From Bacillus sp. SD088 (lineage in GTDB: Bacteria > Bacillota > Bacilli > Bacillales > Bacillaceae_C), in the NCBI RefSeq assembly GCF_017355205.1, contig NZ_JADIJK010000023.1:1-64000 (forward strand): a stretch of 64,000 bases of DNA, written 5' to 3'. Shown here in pieces: positions 55,664 through 64,000 of this stretch. Under the pieces are notes generated by a model that saw only the letters and a program-made list of their open reading frames with translations, had not been told where the DNA came from and searched no databases. The position numbers and the translations under genes are program-made. Position 1 is the stretch's first letter. The number at the start of each line of letters is the position of its first letter.

Positions 55664-56413
55664 TCATTCCTCCATAAAAGCAGTGATTGCCTGATTTAAC
55701 ACTTCAGAATGTGTCAGGGTCAAGATATGATCAGCATTTGGTATTTCAATAAAATTGATATTTGGAATTTTTCTAAAGTGTTCAAGAGCAAGAAAATTTT
55801 CAGGTAAATCCTTTTCGCCAATAATAAATAATGTTTTGGCAGTCAACTCTTCTAATCGGTCGATGGCAGGAGGATTGGGCCATATCATTTCAAAAGCAGG
55901 TCCACCCAACACTCGTTGAAACTGATCTTGAAGCATTTGCGTGGCAAGATTTCTTTGCGGACTATGGATAACGACTTGATACATTGGAGAATGCAGCATC
56001 AAATCTACCATCTTCTCCACATCCGGGGCAGCACCCATCACCTTTTGCATTATTTGCTCATATTCTGTGTAACCTTGAAATCCTGATAAAGCAGGAGCAA
56101 TTAAAACAAGGTTTGTGACTTTTTCCGGATAAGTTAAAGCGAATTCAGTTGCAATTTGCCCACCAATGGAATGACCGATGATAGTTGGCTTATCAAGCTC
56201 AAGCTCATCTATAAAAAACCGCATATCTTCCACATAGTTAACTTGGTCTTTCGGAGTTGGTGATTGACCAACACCTCGACCATCAACAGAAATTACTTGA
56301 TAATACTTAGCCAGTAGAGGTGCCAAGTAATTCCATTCCCGCAAATCAGTACCTCCGCCATGGATCATAACAACTGGATGTCCAGTACCATTAATCTCAT
56401 AGTACAAATCCAT
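55664..56413 (-). CDS. Alpha/beta hydrolase
   Basis: A 249-residue hydrolase. It has an oxyanion region VMIHGGGTDLREW, nucleophile elbow GHSIGGQIA (Ser near 99), the acid in FIIGEKDLP and the catalytic His in NADHILTLTH. No signal peptide, so cytosolic. Class includes esterases, lactonases and haloperoxidase-like enzymes. It forms an operon with a TetR regulator that may sense its substrate. Confidence 0.9.
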   Translation of the reverse strand: MDLYYEINGTGHPVVMIHGGGTDLREWNYLAPLLAKYYQVISVDGRGVGQSPTPKDQVNYVEDMRFFIDELELDKPTIIGHSIGGQIATEFALTYPEKVTNLVLIAPALSGFQGYTEYEQIMQKVMGAAPDVEKMVDLMLHSPMYQVVIHSPQRNLATQMLQDQFQRVLGGPAFEMIWPNPPAIDRLEELTAKTLFIIGEKDLPENFLALEHFRKIPNINFIEIPNADHILTLTHSEVLNQAITAFMEE

Positions 56414-56607
56414 TAAAATCCCCCATAAAATTTAAGTTTATCAACATTTTATCTTTGAATGAACATTTAGTCAATAAAAAATAACCATTTACTTTGCTAT
56501 CTATACTTAGGAATTAGAAGATTTCAAATTACCCTTCATTAATTTACAAATGGATAAGAATATTGACGAGCTTTCAGATTGAATCCCTTACATAATCGCC
56601 GAACACC

Positions 56608-56745
56608 CTATGGTTCCTGAGCTGATCCATAATCAATTGGAAATCCTGTTTCTTTTATGCGAGCTAGTGCGTTTTCAAGATCATCAACTTCAATTGAAAA
56701 AATCAGGTACTGGTGTCCCGAATCCACCTTATGGAAAGAAACAGA
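56608..56745 (-). pseudogene. Central fragment of a VOC-family protein
   Basis: The minus strand reads FVSFHKVDSGHQYLIFSIEV then DDLENALARIKETGFPIDYG to a stop. It matches the middle of a glyoxalase-fold protein. The N-terminus is missing. It differs from the VOC tail at 54421, which represents a C-terminus. Confidence 0.6.
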
Positions 56746-56773
56746 TTTAAACGTCTATTTTCTCATGCGAGCC

Positions 56774-57124
56774 ATAGGTTAGGAGTAGAATTTGGAGCAG
56801 TGCTTATCCCTGTTGTAGATGCCACTTATAAAGATATGCCGGAAAAACAGGTTTCTCATGGCATCAGTATCACGCGATTGCTCAACAAGTAGGTGGAGCA
56901 TTTGGAACTGCAGTGCGTGCCGCCAACTTACAGAGTCAATTAATTCATGGACCGATGCTCGATGTCGCATCACGGGCCAATGTGTTCAATTATACTTTCT
57001 GGTGAACAATCGGATGTACCACGTGTGCCATTATTCCGGGGGTTTTTCTTCCAGGGAACAGACGGAAATCGTGGTCTTTTTTTTGGATGAAAAGATTGAT
57101 AAAAGGAACTAGTAGTGTTATTTT
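56774..57124 (+). pseudogene. C-terminal remnant of a DHA2 MFS exporter
   Basis: Plus-strand frames give LGVEFGAVLIPVVDATYKDM, then after a one-base shift IAQQVGGAFGTAV..QSQLIHG and FNYTF, a TGA in place of TGG, and a final hydrophobic helix. This is the end of an EmrB/QacA-like exporter. It is related to the intact one at 58695. Confidence 0.7.
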
Positions 57125-57371
57125 TATTTAATTAATGATCATAAAGCACTAATTCGGATTATCATGTAGAAAAATATATTTACTGAAACATAATAATTTT
57201 GGGAGTAGAAATTATTTGCGGGGTTTTCTGGTGAAATTATTACATTAACCCTAATGAATTGCTAACTTAACCACATTCTTTCTCATTAGAATGTGGATTT
57301 TTTATGACTGGTCGTCCCATATTTACAAGATAATTTACATAACTAAAAAACAAAAATATTAATATAAAGGG

Positions 57372-57432
57372 TTGAAACTATACACTGGTGTCGGTATAAT
57401 CTATAATATAAAACGACATAAGTGTATAGTTT
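57372..57432 (+). promoter_or_regulatory. Promoter with paired 12-bp operators for the TetR operon
   Basis: TTGAAA (57372-57377) and TATAAT (57395-57400) are 17 bases apart. AAACTATACACT (57375-57386) and its exact inverse AGTGTATAGTTT (57421-57432) bracket the -10. This fits a TetR dimer pair or looped repression of the downstream regulator, acetyltransferase and exporter. Confidence 0.75.
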
Positions 57433-57470
57433 ATTGTATACCCTTTGTCAATCATTATGGAGGTGGCTTT

Positions 57471-58094
57471 ATGGCACCAAAAGTTAGCGAAGAATATAAA
57501 AAAGAGAGAAAAAGAGAATTGATAGAAGCAGCCAAGAAGGTGTTTATCGAGAAAGGATTTGTTCGCACATCTATGCAAGATATTATGGACAAAGCTAGAA
57601 TATCCAGAGGTGCATTTTATAGTTACTTCGATAATATTGATCACGTTTTTATCGAAGTCTTAAAATATGATGACCAAAAAGACATTCAATATTTTGTACT
57701 ATTTGATGAAGGTCCACTATGGCCACAATTAAAAAAATGGGTTAAAGAACAGCAATTTTATATTGAGGCAATTGAGCAAACACTGCTCTATGCAAAGGCG
57801 GAATTCTTTTTATCATCTAATTACGCAAACAATAAAGATAATTTCCCTTACGTTTCTGAACGCTACAATCGAACTACTAAAGCTATAGAAGAAGTATTAA
57901 ACGAAGGTATGCGTAAAGGAGAATTTAGACCTCAACAACCTATTCGTTCTATTGCGAGGTATCTCATATCATTTATAAACGGTTTAATGTTGGACACGTA
58001 TCAATTGGGACATGAACAAACAAAAGTAAAGAGTCAATTATCCGTCTTACTTTTCTCTTTAGAAAAATTAATTAATCCAAAATCCGCAAAATAA
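57471..58094 (+). CDS. TetR/AcrR-family regulator of the exporter operon
   Basis: A 207-residue regulator with HTH KRELIEAAKKVFIEKGFVRTSMQDIMDKARISRGAFYSYFDNIDHVF. The start at 57471 follows GGAGGTGG; the longer frame from 57372 runs through the promoter. It is followed 12 bases later by a GNAT gene and an MFS exporter, and probably represses all three. Confidence 0.92.
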   Translation: MAPKVSEEYKKERKRELIEAAKKVFIEKGFVRTSMQDIMDKARISRGAFYSYFDNIDHVFIEVLKYDDQKDIQYFVLFDEGPLWPQLKKWVKEQQFYIEAIEQTLLYAKAEFFLSSNYANNKDNFPYVSERYNRTTKAIEEVLNEGMRKGEFRPQQPIRSIARYLISFINGLMLDTYQLGHEQTKVKSQLSVLLFSLEKLINPKSAK

Positions 58095-58106
58095 GGAGTG
58101 ATCGTT

Positions 58107-58658
58107 ATGTTGTTTGAATCATCAAGAGTGAGATTAAGAAAGATGACAAAGGAAGATACAGAACTTTATCACAAGTGGAGAAATGATATGGAAGTTATGC
58201 ATTCCACCAACCCATCTTTAGATGTTTATCCGATGGAAGCAACTGAAGAATTTGTAGATAATGTTATTTTGGGGTCTCATACAGCCAAAAGCTACATTAT
58301 GATTGAAAAAGGAAATGAAATTCCAATTGGCATTGTATCATTAATCAACATTGATTATAAAAATAGAAATGCTGAATGTATTATTGATATCGGGGAAAAG
58401 GAATATTGGGGAAAAGGCTATGGTTCAGAGGGTTTGAAATTACTGTTGGATTATGTTTTTTACGAAATGAACCTCCATCGAGTTTCCCTTAAAGTATTTT
58501 CATTTAATGATAGAGCTATTCGCTTGTACACTAAAATCGGTTTTCAGGAGGAAGGAAATAGTAGACAAAGTCTATTTAGAAATGGTGAATGGCATGACAT
58601 CATTCATATGGGGCTTTTGCAAAATGAATACCTTGAAAAGCAAGTAAGAAATATATAA
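58107..58658 (+). CDS. RimJ/RimL-type GNAT acetyltransferase
   Basis: A 183-residue GNAT: LFESSRVRLRKMTKEDTELYHKW, core IGEKEYWGKGYGSEGLKLLLDYVF (acetyl-CoA loop), and LHRVSLKVFSFNDRAIRLYTKIGFQEEG. It resembles the SpeG/RimL branch that acetylates protein N-termini, polyamines or antibiotics. AAGGAGTG precedes the ATG at 58107. Co-transcribed with the TetR and MFS genes. Confidence 0.9.
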   Translation: MLFESSRVRLRKMTKEDTELYHKWRNDMEVMHSTNPSLDVYPMEATEEFVDNVILGSHTAKSYIMIEKGNEIPIGIVSLINIDYKNRNAECIIDIGEKEYWGKGYGSEGLKLLLDYVFYEMNLHRVSLKVFSFNDRAIRLYTKIGFQEEGNSRQSLFRNGEWHDIIHMGLLQNEYLEKQVRNI

Positions 58659-58694
58659 ATATGATTATTTTTATCCTTTGTAAGGTGGGGTTAT

Positions 58695-60116
58695 ATGGAA
58701 GTACAAAGAAATGACAAGCAATTTAGTGTGATTCCTATTATGATATCTTTGTTGCTGGCGGGATTTATAGGTTTATTTTTCGAAACAGCCTTAAATATGG
58801 CTTTTAGTGATTTAATGCAGGTGTTTCAAATAAATGCATCTACCGTTCAGTGGTTAACAACGGGCTACCTTTTAACCATTGGCGTTTTAGTACCTATTTC
58901 GGCACTTCTAATCCAATGGTTTTCAACAAGAAAGCTATTTATAACTTCAGTAGTATTTTCTATTTTAGGTTCAATAAGTGCTGCAATTGCTCCAAATTTT
59001 AGTTTGTTATTAATAGGGAGAATGCTTCAAGCTATTGGTACAGGAATACTCCTTCCATTAATGTATAATGTTGTTTTAGTAATTATTCCTCCCAAAAAGA
59101 GGGGGACGGCTATGGGGTTAATAGGATTAGTAATGATGACATCCCTTGCACTTGGTCCTGCAATTTCTGGGCTGGTGGTTGAAACCCTAAGTTATCATTG
59201 GTTATTTTGGTTAGCAATTCCCTTCTATGTAATTGCCCTGTTGTGTAGTGTGTTCTATATGCAAAATGTTTCTACAATAACCAAGCCAAAAATCGATTTA
59301 TTGTCTATTCTTCTATCTACAGTTGGGTTTGGGGGAATAGTATATGGTTTTAGTGGTGTAGGGCAAACAGAAGGTACATCAATTGCCATAGTGACTATAA
59401 TCATTGGTATTTTATCATTATTACTATTCTCTATTAGACAGTTCTCTATTAAATCCCCTATTGTCAATTTGAAGGCTTTCAAACAGCCAATGTTTGCATT
59501 AGGTACTCTGACTGTGGTAATTAATATGATTATTATTTTAACAGCTAATCTTCTTCTACCTATTTATCTTCAAGACGGTATGGGCTACACCGCTTTGGTG
59601 GCAGGGCTAATTTTACTTCCTGGTGGAATCTTGAATGGGATTATGTCACCTATCACTGGTCGATTATTTGATCGATTTGGTCCAAGATGGTTAGTGATTT
59701 CTGGTTTTTTCATAGCCTTTGTTGTACTTTGGATTTTCTCCAATGTTGAATCGAGCACATCTATTGAAGTAATAATCACACAGTATATGTGTTTGATGCT
59801 TGGAACCTCAATGGTTATGATGCCAGTGCAAACTAATGGATTAAATCAATTGGATACAGAGCTATATCCACATGGTTCTGCAATAATAAATACAATGCAG
59901 CAAGTGGCAGGTGCCATTGGAACGGCTACAGCTGCAACAATGATGACAATGGGACAACAAAATTATTTATCTGGCATCACCGACCCGACAACACCTGAAA
60001 ATATAGTGGTTTCTCTCACATCAGGAGTACAAAATGCTTTTATTTTTGCAATGGTGGTGTCGATTATTGGATTAGTTTTAGCATTCTTTATCAAACGTGT
60101 AAAAGTTGAGGACTGA
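58695..60116 (+). CDS. DHA2-family MFS exporter (EmrB/QacA type)
   Basis: A 473-residue 14-helix exporter: WLTTGYLLTIGVLVPISALLI, RKLFITSVVFSILGSISAAIAPNFSLLLIGRMLQAIGTGILLPL, and motif C LALGPAISGLVVE. Likely exports lipophilic drugs. Third gene of the TetR-GNAT-MFS unit, ended by a strong terminator. Confidence 0.92.
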   Translation: MEVQRNDKQFSVIPIMISLLLAGFIGLFFETALNMAFSDLMQVFQINASTVQWLTTGYLLTIGVLVPISALLIQWFSTRKLFITSVVFSILGSISAAIAPNFSLLLIGRMLQAIGTGILLPLMYNVVLVIIPPKKRGTAMGLIGLVMMTSLALGPAISGLVVETLSYHWLFWLAIPFYVIALLCSVFYMQNVSTITKPKIDLLSILLSTVGFGGIVYGFSGVGQTEGTSIAIVTIIIGILSLLLFSIRQFSIKSPIVNLKAFKQPMFALGTLTVVINMIIILTANLLLPIYLQDGMGYTALVAGLILLPGGILNGIMSPITGRLFDRFGPRWLVISGFFIAFVVLWIFSNVESSTSIEVIITQYMCLMLGTSMVMMPVQTNGLNQLDTELYPHGSAIINTMQQVAGAIGTATAATMMTMGQQNYLSGITDPTTPENIVVSLTSGVQNAFIFAMVVSIIGLVLAFFIKRVKVED

Positions 60117-60120
60117 ACAC

Positions 60121-60164
60121 AAAAACAGCATTACTCTAATCAAGAAGTAATGCTGTTTTTGTTT
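60121..60164 (+). terminator. Terminator of the TetR-GNAT-MFS operon
   Basis: AAAAACAGCATTACT and AGTAATGCTGTTTTT pair perfectly with a ten-base loop and run into TTTTTGTTT. Confidence 0.9.
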
Positions 60165-60177
60165 ATTGTCTTAAAAT

Positions 60178-61272
60178 ATGTTGCAAAAGGAAAATGAAAT
60201 AATGACATCTAATATGCTTAACCTACCAAATTTTAAAATTATTGATATGGATGAGAGTGAATTTGATTATAGATTCTTAGTTGAGACTATTTTACCGCCT
60301 CCCTCCTACTGCCCAAAATGTGGTACTGTTGCAAACTTATATAAGCACGGTAAAAAGAAGCAGTTATTTTTCGACCTACCAATGCACGCTAAACGTGTTG
60401 GAATTTATATAAAACGACAGCGTTATAAATGTCGAGAGTGCAATGAAACGTTTTTTGAAACTTTGTCTGATATGGATGTCAATCGTTCTGTTACTAATAG
60501 ACTTATAGATTGGATTCAAGAAGCCAGTCTTGAAAAGAAATTCACCAGTATTGCAGACGATATAGGCATTGATGAAAAGACTGTACGAAACATCTTTAAT
60601 GACTACGTTGCAGAACTTGAAGCACAAACAGATTTCAGAACTCCTAACTCGCTTGGTATTGATGAAGTCCATCTGCTAAAGAACTATCGTTGTGTCATCA
60701 CAGATGTAGAAAACAAGTCAGTAATTGGCATTTTACGAAAACGTAATAAATATATCGTTATCAGTTACCTGTTAAAACTTCAAAACATTGATAAAATCGA
60801 ACTTGTTGCAATGGATATGTGGAACCCTTATAAAAGTGCTGTTTATACAGTGATACCACATGCCAAAATCGTAATTAACAAGTTTCATGTTGTAAAATTA
60901 GCTAATGAAGCCTTAGAGAAAATCCGAAAAGCTAACCGTCAAAATGTCTCAGCCAAAGAACGCAGACAACTTATGAGAGATCGTTATGTGCTTCCTACAA
61001 GACGAAAAGACCATAACGACTTCGATGATCAAATAAAGTTGCAAGTATGGACTGATAAGTTCCCATTACTTGGTCAAGCATACGAACTTAAAGAGCATTT
61101 CTTTGACATCTATGAAGCTGAATCAATTGATGAAGCCTATAAACTGTACCAAAAATTTGCTGCATCAGATTTTGAACGGGATTTTTTCTTGATAACTTTT
61201 TCAACCCAAAGCCAAGTGCGGAAAGGAGTTATGCGTGTTTCTTTACTCCGAAACTTGAGTTATATACTATAA
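60178..61272 (+). pseudogene. ISL3-family transposase, C-terminally truncated
   Basis: The first 340 or so residues are a good ISL3 transposase. They show a zinc ribbon (CPKCGTVANLYKHG, then YKCRECNETFFE), helix-turn-helix FTSIADDIGIDEKTVRNIFNDY, SLGIDEVHLLKNYRCVITD with the first catalytic Asp, and AMDMWNPYKSAV with the second. After FERDFFLITFS the sequence changes abruptly, and the region with the final catalytic Glu is missing. The tail MRVSLLRNLSYIL comes from the element backbone. It marks the right edge of the cargo. Confidence 0.8.
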
Positions 61273-61326
61273 ATTTTATAATGATTTCTCAAGTCATAAA
61301 TATCATATTTTCTTATTTCTTTTGAT

Positions 61327-62238
61327 TTATTGAACGATCATCCAGTTCATATCTTTCTCTAAAGTGAGTACATATTGTGAAATTTGCTCTCCCTTCGTCG
61401 TTTCATCCAGATACTTCACAGATACCCAGACTTGTATCTGGTGTCCTGATTTTTGGAATACTGGATTGATTAGTTCTGAAAATATATAGTTTTTCCTAAT
61501 CGGTGGTAAGGCATTATCTTTCACATAATAAGCAAGTTCTTTATCAGTGGCGGTCGGATAAAACGTAAAGAATGTTTCCAAAAACTCTGTTACTTCATTT
61601 ACAGTATCGGAATCAACTGTCCCATTACTTTCGGGCTGTTTTGGTTCATAATCAGATTTTTTCGGTAAGCTCCACAAGGTAGGGTTTTGAGTAATTACCA
61701 AGTTTCCTAACTTATCTTGATGAAGTAGAATACGATAGGTAGAGCGTACCCATTGGCTACTTTTATCCTCTGAAATTTTTTGTTCTACCGAATAAACAAC
61801 AGCATAGGTATCCTCGTTTTCCTGCGATACTGACCAAATGTTTATATTACCTACACTAGAACTGGTAGGAATATCGTTCCTTACGGTATCTACATTTAAA
61901 GCTTGCAGTTCTTCTGTCAGATAATCAGTAAGTTTTTCTGTTCGTTCTTCCAATGATTCGGCTTCATTTTCCCACGTGTAATAGTCTTTCACAAAGTTTC
62001 TTGTAAAGCTTTCAATCGCAGTTGTATCTACCATATGGTTCTGCACAATTTCTCTTTCATGAATGGTATGTTGATCAATGGAGGTAAAGTTTTTATAGAT
62101 TCCAAACGCTAGACTACTGATTAATAGAATCCATAAAAAAAGAACGGACTTTTTACGCTTTCCAACCGTTTTCACTTTTACCTTTTTCGATTTCTTTGGC
62201 TTTTCCTGTTTTTCTTTTTTACTAAAAGGGAGGTACAT
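61327..62238 (-). CDS. TcpC-like conjugation protein (Tn916 Orf13)
   Basis: A 303-residue protein with a short basic cytoplasmic tail, one membrane helix (SVLFLWILLISSLAFGIY) and two NTF2-like extracellular domains. It corresponds to TcpC/VirB8, which docks the transfer channel to the membrane. It lies 15 bp after the NlpC/P60 gene in the same order as Tn916 orf14-orf13. Confidence 0.92.
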   Translation of the reverse strand: MYLPFSKKEKQEKPKKSKKVKVKTVGKRKKSVLFLWILLISSLAFGIYKNFTSIDQHTIHEREIVQNHMVDTTAIESFTRNFVKDYYTWENEAESLEERTEKLTDYLTEELQALNVDTVRNDIPTSSSVGNINIWSVSQENEDTYAVVYSVEQKISEDKSSQWVRSTYRILLHQDKLGNLVITQNPTLWSLPKKSDYEPKQPESNGTVDSDTVNEVTEFLETFFTFYPTATDKELAYYVKDNALPPIRKNYIFSELINPVFQKSGHQIQVWVSVKYLDETTKGEQISQYVLTLEKDMNWMIVQ

Positions 62239-62253
62239 GCTATCCCATCCTTT

Positions 62254-63273
62254 CTATTGTTTAATACGTCCAGATCCAATCAGGTGCTTTTGCCAGTAAG
62301 AAGAAGTTAAATCTGCATAACCAATCGGATCTCCAGCATTATACATCTGATTATTTCCAAGGTAGATTCCTACATGGGTGACATAGGTTCCTGCATTATA
62401 TGTGGAATGAAAAAACACTAAATCCCCAGGCTTTGCTTCCGATAAAGGTATCGACTCGGTTGCGTCATACTGTTGCTGTGCTGTTCGAGGCAAGTTAATC
62501 CCTGCTTTTTGATAACTCCATTGTGTCAATCCACTACAATCGAATGAAGTCTTTGGATTATCACCACCAAAGACATAAGGGAACCCTTCATACTTTAAAG
62601 CTTCATTCATTACGATCTGAACTAATTCATCATCAAATTGCGGTGAGATAAAATATTGACTAACTAAATCGACATAAAACATATTGCCATAACGGTAACG
62701 CCAACCACCGTTTTTCTTTACAGCTATCGGATTCGAGTAAGTGACTTTGCTGCCACCTGAACGTTCCTTCGCAAAGTTTTCTGCAAGTTCAAAGTTGTAC
62801 TGGGAACCTCTTTTCGCGACATAATCAATAAAAGCACCGCCATAGTTGTAGGCTTGAATAGCTGTATTGCCATCAACATCACTTCTTTCTGCAGAATGTA
62901 ATAAATCTGAAAAGTATTTAGTTCCTTGTTGAATTGAAGCTTCGGTATCTAAAGTATTGGGTGGAAGTCCCAACGATTCACTACTCTGCATCACATCTTT
63001 TAATTTTCCACCACTCTCTACTTGGATAATGGCTAGTAAGGTAGAGACATACTCACTAATTCCATATTCTTGTGCATATTTTTCTACCATTGGCTGATGT
63101 TTTAACACATCTTTGGAGACCGATACATCATCTATATCATGGATGAAATCCCCGCTATCAGATGAATGTTCTTCATTTGATATAAAAATAGCTACAAATG
63201 CTAATAGCCCTAAAAAAGCAAGAAAACCTAATCCCCCAGCAATTAACATGACCTTTAATTTCATGACTTTCAT
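62254..63273 (-). CDS. Conjugation cell-wall hydrolase, lysozyme plus NlpC/P60 (Tn916 Orf14)
   Basis: A 339-residue bifunctional enzyme. An N-terminal membrane anchor is followed by a lytic transglycosylase-like domain with the catalytic Glu in LLAIIQVESGG (about residue 87-97). The C-terminal NlpC/P60 peptidase has Cys in SFDCSGLTQWSYQ, His in THVGIYLGN, and SGRIKQ at the end. It opens peptidoglycan for the transfer apparatus, like CwlT of ICEBs1. The start overlaps the stop of the upstream gene. Confidence 0.94.
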   Translation of the reverse strand: MKVMKLKVMLIAGGLGFLAFLGLLAFVAIFISNEEHSSDSGDFIHDIDDVSVSKDVLKHQPMVEKYAQEYGISEYVSTLLAIIQVESGGKLKDVMQSSESLGLPPNTLDTEASIQQGTKYFSDLLHSAERSDVDGNTAIQAYNYGGAFIDYVAKRGSQYNFELAENFAKERSGGSKVTYSNPIAVKKNGGWRYRYGNMFYVDLVSQYFISPQFDDELVQIVMNEALKYEGFPYVFGGDNPKTSFDCSGLTQWSYQKAGINLPRTAQQQYDATESIPLSEAKPGDLVFFHSTYNAGTYVTHVGIYLGNNQMYNAGDPIGYADLTSSYWQKHLIGSGRIKQ

Positions 63274-64000
63274 CAGCGTTTCCTCCTAGTTGCATGGATT
63301 GGACGCTTAGTGATTTGTTTCTGGTTTGTACGTTTCAACGGTTTAGAGGGACGCTTGATGATTGTCCGACTATTTTTTGGTCGGGAAAGTTCTTCATTGG
63401 GAGATCGGTTTTCTTTTTTAACAGGTTGTTTGGGATTATCAGTAAAATGCTCTTTTCTGTCTGGACTCGATAACTGTCGTTGTAATTTGAATTGCTTCAT
63501 ATGCTCGCTTTTTGCGACAGGTCTTGTCTTTTCTTTTTGTTGAACAGTTGGGTTCTTTAATCTATTTTGATGTGCAGATTCATTGATATCATGCGTGACT
63601 GGTCGTTCATAACTAGCAGTCTTTCGAAAAGGGGTACGTTTTTTATCCAATGCTTGTCGCCTATCTGCAATCGTTTGACGATGTTTTGCTTGACGGTCTG
63701 CATGTGTTTTTTGTCTCTTTTCCTTTGCTTGCTTCATGCCTTCTTTAAAATCACGGGCTGGTTTTGTAAGCTGTTCTTTTCCTTGCATCACCGCATATTG
63801 AGCAGTAGTAGGTAAATCATGTAGTTGTTCTTTACGATGATCTATATTTGCACGGAATCGACTTTTCGCACCAAGCACTTTTCCTGTGACTTGACCTACT
63901 TTCTGACTTAAAGATGATGATTTCGTACGGTCAGTTGGCTGTTCTTTGTTATTTTTGGTAGTCGATGTTAACCGTTGTAATGGGCGTAGGGGAGAGAACG
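63273..64000 (-). CDS. C-terminal tail of conjugation membrane protein (Tn916 Orf15/VirB6-like), partial
   Basis: The frame is open to the right edge, so only the last 242 codons are seen. They form a very basic, low-complexity cytoplasmic tail rich in Lys, Arg and Gln (KEGMKQAKEKRQKTHADRQA, RPSKPLKRTNQK) typical of the end of Orf15-like multi-helix proteins. The GTG at 63878 is not the start; in-frame coding continues above it. Next gene order supports the identification. Confidence 0.82.
   Translation of the reverse strand, partial: FSPLRPLQRLTSTTKNNKEQPTDRTKSSSLSQKVGQVTGKVLGAKSRFRANIDHRKEQLHDLPTTAQYAVMQGKEQLTKPARDFKEGMKQAKEKRQKTHADRQAKHRQTIADRRQALDKKRTPFRKTASYERPVTHDINESAHQNRLKNPTVQQKEKTRPVAKSEHMKQFKLQRQLSSPDRKEHFTDNPKQPVKKENRSPNEELSRPKNSRTIIKRPSKPLKRTNQKQITKRPIHATRRKR

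Noticed and set aside
1-64000. CRISPR arrays, tRNA or rRNA genes
   Set aside because: No regularly spaced repeats, and no tRNA cloverleaf or rRNA core sequence was noticed on either strand.

Overview
The window reads as low-GC Gram-positive DNA of Bacillus type: AGGAGG-like ribosome binding sites, T-box and M-box leaders, an MsmX-type sugar uptake operon without its own ATPase, and relatives of B. subtilis YxlE/F/G, SunI and YisL. No rRNA, tRNA or CRISPR array was seen. It is an accessory region: I find five insertion-sequence elements or fragments (IS3 type three times, an IS1634/IS4-like derivative, ISL3), a group II intron fragment, a Tn916-family conjugative element and several decayed genes.

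1-11.8 kb: a fructan or fructose-disaccharide locus on the minus strand. A LacI regulator precedes an operator/promoter and the order permease, permease, lipoprotein, two different GH32 enzymes, a GH172 (DUF2961) enzyme and a ROK fructokinase. A colinear relic of a second ROK kinase lies between the GH32 and GH172 genes. GH172 plus GH32 plus fructokinase suggests use of difructose dianhydride or inulobiose-type sugars. 12.1-13.5 kb: an IS3-family element whose right end supplies the stop codon of a neighbouring unknown gene.

13.5-31.5 kb: small transport and regulator units. These are an SDR reductase with a MerR regulator and a 19-bp-spacer promoter; two paralogous MFS exporters, one under a T-box; an IS deletion derivative with both ends intact; a LysR regulator; a group II intron 5' part; an MgtE lacking its N domain under an M-box; a tandem nitroreductase; an MFS/MarR pair with three operator-like palindromes; and an AraC regulator.

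31.7-35.5 kb: a metal-resistance cassette (separate HMA protein, P1B ATPase without HMA, ArsR regulator) followed by gpmA.

35.8-64 kb: Tn916-family sequence. Two recombination modules (sigma-like Orf7, Orf8, a conserved non-coding block, DUF3173 excisionase, tyrosine integrase) lie in mirror orientation with the integrase ends about 150 bp apart near 38.6 kb. The left module is broken; the right one is intact and reads from conjugation genes at the right edge (Orf15 tail, NlpC/P60 hydrolase, TcpC). Between those and the right module sits about 20 kb of cargo: a membrane kinase fused to its own response regulator, LysE exporter, SunI-like and YxlEFG-like immunity genes, several MFS and ABC exporters, acetyltransferases, TetR regulators and IS debris. 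It looks like a resistance/immunity island carried by an integrative conjugative element.
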